DNA of 8,876 nucleotides from Gammaproteobacteria bacterium (GTDB lineage Bacteria; Pseudomonadota; Gammaproteobacteria; SZUA-229). A program made the position numbers and the translations under genes. The stretch spans positions 1 to 8,876 of the forward strand of contig DRLE01000100.1 of the NCBI GenBank assembly GCA_011051475.1, in the 5' to 3' direction. Positions 5,649-8,876 of the stretch are shown one piece after another. The notes beneath the pieces are model-generated. The model did no database searches and had not been told where the DNA came from. It saw only the letters and a list, made by a program, of their open reading frames with translations. Each line of letters begins with the position of its first letter. Within the stretch, counting starts at the first letter, position 1.

Positions 5649-5833
5649 TCCGCAAATGAACGCAAATAAACGCAAATTTTTTGTCATGTGTGAGTGATGT
5701 TATATGGTGAAGTCAAAGGGTTTATCATGCTGAAGCACCATTTTGACCAGCCGATCCTTTAACAACACAATAGTTTCTCGCACGATGACTTGAAGTGCTT
5801 ATATTAAGCTTTTGATTTGCGTTCATTTGCGGA
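5649..5833. mobile_element. 185-bp MITE-like element (family B) with perfect 19-bp terminal inverted repeats
   Basis: The left end tccgcaaatgaacgcaaat (5649-5667) is the exact reverse complement of the right end atttgcgttcatttgcgga (5815-5833). The ends are tandem repeats of a 10-nt unit, CGCAAATRAA; the left side has a third CGCAAAT at 5671-5677. No clean target-site duplication is seen: TA lies just before the left end, and TA lies one base after the right end. It contains no transposase. On the minus strand a 32-codon open stretch (5798 to 5700) runs through the middle. It lies 7 nt after the bactofilin stop and 30 nt before the erpA operator, so it separates two transcription units. Confidence 0.8.
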
Positions 5834-5863
5834 CTAAATGCCTCTCTTTTCTATCCCTTCTTA

Positions 5864-5888
5864 ATACTTGACTAAATTACTCGGTTAA
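5864..5888 (+). promoter_or_regulatory. Putative type 1 IscR binding site at the erpA promoter
   Basis: Read as atacttgact / aaattactcg / gttaa, the 25 bp agree with the E. coli type 1 IscR consensus (ATASYYGACTRWWWYAGTCRRSTAT) at 22 positions by eye, with mismatches at positions 17, 22 and 25. TTGACT (5868-5873) inside it is a good -35. The matching -10 would fall at about 5890-5897 (GCTAAT or TAATTT with an upstream TG at 5889-5890). IscR with a [2Fe-2S] cluster is known to repress such promoters, including erpA in E. coli. This predicts derepression of erpA under Fe-S stress. Confidence 0.72.
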
Positions 5889-5902
5889 TGCTAATTTAGC
5901 AT
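5888..5902. promoter_or_regulatory. 15-bp palindrome overlapping the erpA -10 region
   Basis: atgcta (5888-5893), att, tagcat (5897-5902) is a perfect 6-bp inverted repeat around a 3-nt centre, joined directly to the IscR-type box. It covers the expected -10 element, so a protein bound here would block transcription. The binding factor is unknown. Confidence 0.45.
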
Positions 5903-5937
5903 CATCTAATGTTTAACAGTTTTAGCAGGTAATATCG

Positions 5938-6318
5938 ATGGATATTCAGGTCAGTTTTGCACCCAAACCCAAAGTAATCGAAAACGCGAGCATTGCGTTT
6001 ACCGACGCTGCCGCCAGCAAGGTGAAGGCGCTGGTAGAGGAAGAGGGTAACCCGAATCTGAAGCTGCGTGTTTCGGTTGACGGGGGTGGCTGCTCCGGTT
6101 TTCAGTACGCTTTCGCCTTCGATGAAAACGTCAACGAGGATGATACCGTGGTCGAGAAAAACGGCGCTACCATGGTGGTTGATGTCACCAGTATGCAGTA
6201 TCTCAACGGTTCGGAAGTGGACTACCTCGAAGGGCTGGAAGGCGCGCGTTTTGTGGTTAATAACCCCAATGCCACCTCGACCTGTGGCTGCGGTTCATCA
6301 TTCTCCGTCAGTCTCTAA
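5938..6318 (+). CDS. erpA: Iron-sulfur cluster insertion protein ErpA
   Basis: An A-type carrier that accepts Fe-S clusters from the IscU scaffold and delivers them to apo-proteins such as IspG/IspH and respiratory enzymes. The 126 residues carry the family's three cluster cysteines: Cys52 in GGGCSGFQY, and Cys116 and Cys118 in NATSTCGCGSSFSVSL. NPNLKLRVSVDGGGCSGFQYAF and VDYLEGLEGARFVVNNPNA are nearly the E. coli ErpA wording, which separates it from IscA and SufA. The N-terminus is about 12 residues longer than E. coli ErpA (MDIQVSFAPKPKVIEN), and AGGT 7 nt before the ATG at 5938 supports this start. It is transcribed alone, with an IscR-type promoter upstream and a terminator 26 nt downstream. 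As in Pseudomonas, it follows argC, the DUF6776 gene and the bactofilin gene. Confidence 0.97.
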   Translation: MDIQVSFAPKPKVIENASIAFTDAAASKVKALVEEEGNPNLKLRVSVDGGGCSGFQYAFAFDENVNEDDTVVEKNGATMVVDVTSMQYLNGSEVDYLEGLEGARFVVNNPNATSTCGCGSSFSVSL

Positions 6319-6344
6319 TTTCTCTGCCGCTCTGGCGGTACCGT

Positions 6345-6371
6345 AAAAAAGGCGCATTATGCGCCTTTTTT
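6345..6371 (+). terminator. Intrinsic terminator of erpA
   Basis: The stem ggcgca (6351-6356) and tgcgcc (6360-6365), with loop tta, is preceded by six A and followed by six T (6366-6371). It is a textbook rho-independent terminator for erpA. The A-run on the other side makes it symmetric, but no minus-strand gene ends here. Confidence 0.93.
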
Positions 6372-6405
6372 ATTTGATAAAATAAGGACTTATCCCGGCA
6401 GATAC

Positions 6406-6480
6406 ATGAACAAACCCCGTAGTTTTGTTAAGCTTGTCTCCCTTTTGCAAGACCAGCGTGACGGTCTGCAGGGTTTTTGA
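6406..6480 (+). CDS. Possible 24-codon leader ORF before citrate synthase gene
   Basis: An ATG at 6406 opens 24 codons (starting MNKPRSFVKLVSLLQDQRDG) and stops at TGA 6478-6480, 15 nt before the citrate synthase ATG. The nearest purine-rich stretch, aagga (6384-6388), is too far away for a good ribosome site. It may be chance. If translated, it would lie in the leader of the citrate synthase mRNA and could couple to it. Confidence 0.15.
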   Translation: MNKPRSFVKLVSLLQDQRDGLQGF

Positions 6481-6495
6481 TTTCAGGAAAGCAAT

Positions 6496-7653
6496 ATGAG
6501 CAGTGAATACCTACCCGGCCTGGCCGGCGTACCGGCAACCAAATCCAATATTTCGTCGATTGACGGTGAAAAGGGCATTCTTGCCTACCGTGGCTATGAT
6601 ATTACCGAGCTGGCCGCGAAAAGCACCTTTGAGGAAACCTCGCTGCTGCTGCTCGATGGCCGCCTGCCATCAGAGGATGAGCTGAATGATTTCGACTGCC
6701 AGCTGCGCCATGAACGCCGCCTGAAGTACAAGATCCGCACCATTATGAAAAACCTGCCGACCTCCGGCCATCCCATGGAAATGCTGCAGACGGCGGTTGC
6801 CAGCCTGGGCATGTTCTACGGTGGCGAGGAAGTGCTGTCGGACGGTATTGCCGGTAACGATGTCGATTATATTCACAGCATGTCGGTGAAGATTATCTCT
6901 CGTATGGCCACCATTGTTGCCACCTGGGAGCATATCCGCAAGGGCTATGACCCGATCGAGCCGCGTGATGATTTAAGTCATGCCGCCAACTTTCTTTATA
7001 TGCTCAAAGGCAAGGAGCCCAGTGAGCTGGAAGTGAAAATCATGGATGCCTGCTTCGTGCTGCACGCCGAGCATACCATTAACGCGTCCACCTTTGCGGC
7101 CATGGTCTGTGCCTCGACCCTGGCCAGCCCCTTCCTGGTGATTGCGGCCGCCATCGGTACCCTGGCCGGCCCCTTGCACGGCGGCGCCAACCAGCGCGTG
7201 GTGCAGATGCTGAAGGAAATCGGCGATCAGGAAAACGTCAAACCCTGGCTGGAAAAACAGCTGAAAGAGAAAAAGGTTATCTGGGGCATGGGCCATCGCG
7301 AATACAAGACCAAGGACCCACGCGCCAAGGTACTGCAGAAGCTGATGATGGAGTGGGGTGAGGCACAGGGTACCCTGAGCCCGATGTTCGAAACCGCGCT
7401 GCGCCTGGAAGAGGCCTGCGAGGAAGCACTGGGGCCCAAGGGCGTATACCCGAATGTGGATTACTACTCCGGTATTCTCTACACCGAAATGGGCATAGCG
7501 CCCGACCAGTTCACGCCGATCTTTGCGGTCTCACGTGTCGCCGGCTGGATGGCGCACTGGCGTGAACAGCTCTCCGACAACCGCATCTTCCGTCCGACGC
7601 AGATCTATACCGGTGAGCCGCTACGACCTTATGTCGACATGAAAGAACGGTAG
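6496..7653 (+). CDS. gltA: Citrate synthase (short, about 385-aa type)
   Basis: The enzyme condenses acetyl-CoA with oxaloacetate to give citrate at the entry to the TCA cycle. The catalytic trio is present: His228 in GTLAGPLHGGANQ, His267 in GMGHREYKTKDPR and Asp322 in YPNVDYYSG. Other family blocks are YRGYDITELA (31-40), LHAEHTINASTF (189-200) and the C-terminal NRIFRPTQIYTG. At 385 residues it lacks the N-terminal extension of the 427-residue E. coli GltA and resembles the short form of cyanobacteria, Thermus and Gram-positives. 2-Methylcitrate synthase (PrpC) has a similar size. The GPLHGGAN block and the absence of prp genes nearby favour citrate synthase, but this is not decisive. AGGAA (6485-6489) lies 6 nt before the ATG. 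The gene stands alone after the erpA terminator; no convincing sigma-70 promoter was found in the 100-nt gap. Confidence 0.92.
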   Translation: MSSEYLPGLAGVPATKSNISSIDGEKGILAYRGYDITELAAKSTFEETSLLLLDGRLPSEDELNDFDCQLRHERRLKYKIRTIMKNLPTSGHPMEMLQTAVASLGMFYGGEEVLSDGIAGNDVDYIHSMSVKIISRMATIVATWEHIRKGYDPIEPRDDLSHAANFLYMLKGKEPSELEVKIMDACFVLHAEHTINASTFAAMVCASTLASPFLVIAAAIGTLAGPLHGGANQRVVQMLKEIGDQENVKPWLEKQLKEKKVIWGMGHREYKTKDPRAKVLQKLMMEWGEAQGTLSPMFETALRLEEACEEALGPKGVYPNVDYYSGILYTEMGIAPDQFTPIFAVSRVAGWMAHWREQLSDNRIFRPTQIYTGEPLRPYVDMKER

Positions 7654-7657
7654 TTAT

Positions 7658-7700
7658 CGTTACAAGTGGTGTGTTATCAAAAAACATACAACTTGTAACG
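7658..7700. repeat. Long imperfect hairpin (family C) between converging genes
   Basis: The outer 10 bp are perfect: cgttacaagt (7658-7667) and acttgtaacg (7691-7700). The symmetry continues inward to 7675 and 7683, making an 18-bp stem with one mismatch and one G-U pair around the 7-nt loop atcaaaa. Heptad-like units beginning GTTA and GTT recur along both arms. It starts 4 nt after the citrate synthase stop and ends 11 nt from the stop of the convergent alkyl-sulfatase gene. Five T at 7708-7712, 7 nt past the stem, give at best a weak terminator for citrate synthase. It may equally be a dispersed repeat, but only one copy is in the window. Confidence 0.65.
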
Positions 7701-7711
7701 CGTAACCTTTT

Positions 7712-8876
7712 TCAGTCAATATTCGGCGCAACGCTTCCTTCCTGTACCTGCATCGGCCGTGCTTCTGGCGATGCCGGTTTCTTTTCTCCGGTGCCGGGCA
7801 TCATTTCAAAGAACAGATCAAAATCAGCCATGGCGACACGCAGCTGGTCGAATATTTTTCTGTCACCCTTGAACGTGGCTTTTCCTGCCCTGATCTGGTC
7901 ATCAAAGGTTTTAACGCCCATCATGATCGGGACCAGGTCGGCCCGGTTGATGCTAATGCTCAGTCCGGCATCTTTGGCCTGGTAGCCTTCAATAATGTTC
8001 AGGGTTTCATTGGACAGTTCCACCACGTATTTTTCATTATTATCCGGCGTCACCAGGTTGATCTTGCCGCTTAGCCCTCTGACCTTGTCTCCATCGAGAC
8101 GGATCGCCAGGTAGTCCAGCCACAGCCCGGTGCTCATGGCGCGAACCATATCGGGGCCGGTGCCCTTTGGCGTTATGCCTTTGACAATGCCGTTGCGCAG
8201 CTCGAAGGCTGCCGCCAGGAAGCTGTTGCGCACACTCGGGCTTTCCTGCTGGTAGCCGATCTGTTCGAAGTTATCGGCCAGCAGGTCTTTGGCTTTCTGG
8301 TTGTCCGGCTCGGCATACACCAGCTTGTTGAGAATTTCAGTGGCCAGCTTGTATTTACCGTTGTCATACAGCGACTGCCCCTTGCTGATGATTTTATCGG
8401 CGCCGCCCATCATTTCCACATACAGGGGTGCAGAGTCTTCCGGTGACAGTGGAATCAGGGTGGTGGGGTTGGCATCCCAGTAACCCAGGTAACGGTTGAT
8501 GACTGCGCGTGAATTGTGCTCGACCGAACCGTGATAGCTTCTGGCGTGCCATTTTTTCTGCAGACCCTCTGGCACCTTGTAGACATTGTGTATCTGGTTG
8601 ATGGTCACGCCCTGGTTGGCCAGGTGCAGCACGCCGTTATTGAGGTTGGCATAGGTATCTCGCTGGTCTTTCATGACTTCCAGTACACGATCATTGCCCC
8701 AGCGCGGCCAGCTGTGCGAGGCAATCATGACCTCGATGTCCGGTCCGAATTTGTAGATAGCGGCATTGATTTCCTTTGACCATTTCAGTGCGTCACGCAC
8801 CAGCGCGCCGCGCAGGGTATAGATGTTGTGTATGGTGCCGGTAATGTTTTCCGCCGCCCAGAACAGTTTTTTGTCC
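7712..8876 (-). CDS. Alkyl-sulfatase (SdsA1/YjcS family, metallo-beta-lactamase type), C-terminal part; 5' end outside window
   Basis: The frame is open to the window edge: upstream of the first possible start (GTG at 8800) it reads KKLFWAAENITGTIHNIYTLRG into ALVRDALKW, which belongs to the same family block, so the gene is cut and not short. About 387 residues are present of an expected 620-660. The family hydrolyses primary alkyl sulfates such as SDS to alcohol and sulfate, usually in the periplasm. Visible segments in order are the end of the metallo-beta-lactamase domain with MIASHSWPRWGNDRV (a Zn-ligand His region); QRDTYANLNNGVLHLANQGVT; the dimerisation domain from SYHGSVEHNSRAVINRYLGYWDANPTTL through YVEMMGGADKI to LLADNFEQIGYQQESPSVRNSFL; and an SCP2-like C-terminal lipid-binding domain, ending in a polar Pro/Glu-rich tail. 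The HXHXDH metal motif and the signal peptide lie outside the window. SdsA1-like and YjcS-like enzymes cannot be distinguished from this part. Confidence 0.92.
   Translation of the reverse strand, partial: DKKLFWAAENITGTIHNIYTLRGALVRDALKWSKEINAAIYKFGPDIEVMIASHSWPRWGNDRVLEVMKDQRDTYANLNNGVLHLANQGVTINQIHNVYKVPEGLQKKWHARSYHGSVEHNSRAVINRYLGYWDANPTTLIPLSPEDSAPLYVEMMGGADKIISKGQSLYDNGKYKLATEILNKLVYAEPDNQKAKDLLADNFEQIGYQQESPSVRNSFLAAAFELRNGIVKGITPKGTGPDMVRAMSTGLWLDYLAIRLDGDKVRGLSGKINLVTPDNNEKYVVELSNETLNIIEGYQAKDAGLSISINRADLVPIMMGVKTFDDQIRAGKATFKGDRKIFDQLRVAMADFDLFFEMMPGTGEKKPASPEARPMQVQEGSVAPNID

Noticed and set aside
5228..5665. 145-codon minus-strand frame opposite the bactofilin gene
   Set aside because: Antisense shadow of a repetitive beta-helix coding sequence, which tends to leave the opposite frame open.
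5649..5833. CRISPR array from the repeated CGCAAAT units
   Set aside because: The units are 7-10 nt, contiguous and inverted at the two ends, with no regular spacers; they are terminal inverted repeats.
6496..7653. 2-methylcitrate synthase (prpC) instead of citrate synthase
   Set aside because: The size fits, but the GTLAGPLHGGAN and LHAEHTINAST wording is closer to short citrate synthases, and no prp genes are adjacent. Kept as a caveat.
7712..8800. Complete 362-aa protein starting at the GTG 8800
   Set aside because: The frame stays open to the window edge with family-consistent residues upstream, so this start is internal to a longer alkyl-sulfatase.

Overview
The window reads as chromosomal core DNA of a free-living gammaproteobacterium. 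The closest gene order I can recall is from Pseudomonas: argC, a DUF6776-type membrane protein, a bactofilin and erpA in a row with hemJ beside argC, and a HAD-IB phosphatase gene next to rppH. Combined with a 188-residue-type dcd and a short (385 aa) citrate synthase, this suggests a Gammaproteobacteria lineage outside the enterics. I cannot name the genus. GC content looks moderate, and the intergenic gaps are clearly AT-richer.

Layout: (1) 1-1311, rightward: the 3' end of dcd, an unrecognised membrane-anchored protein, a 77-bp hairpin repeat, and a 90-aa protein with a CX3CX2C cysteine cluster. (2) 1333-2706: a HAD-IB phosphatase on the minus strand and rppH on the plus strand, diverging from a structured AT-rich gap. 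(3) 2707-2807: a second copy of the hairpin repeat between the converging ends of rppH and hemJ. (4) 2805-5641: hemJ (minus) diverging from argC-DUF6776-bactofilin, a tightly packed unit with a 4-nt ATGA overlap and then a 1-nt gap. (5) 5642-6371: a 185-bp MITE-like element with perfect 19-bp terminal inverted repeats, then a promoter with a near-consensus type 1 IscR box driving erpA, then a strong hairpin-T terminator. (6) 6372-7653: citrate synthase. (7) 7654-8876: a long imperfect hairpin, then the C-terminal two thirds or so of an alkyl-sulfatase on the minus strand, cut by the window edge.

How it fits together: the genes are mostly housekeeping ones for nucleotide supply (dcd), mRNA 5'-end decapping (rppH), haem (hemJ), arginine (argC), envelope/cytoskeleton (DUF6776 and bactofilin), Fe-S delivery (erpA) and TCA entry (citrate synthase). 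The alkyl-sulfatase is the one catabolic, accessory-looking gene. No prophage, CRISPR array, toxin-antitoxin pair, transposase or RNA gene was seen.

The least ordinary content is intergenic. Four hairpin-forming repeats of three different families sit 0-8 nt from a stop codon, and the ends of the repeats are themselves built of short tandem units. Also notable are a pair of stem-loops upstream of argC that share an identical 8-nt loop on different stems, an IscR-type operator joined to a second palindrome upstream of erpA, and the small CX3CX2C protein. I found no complete undescribed multi-gene system.
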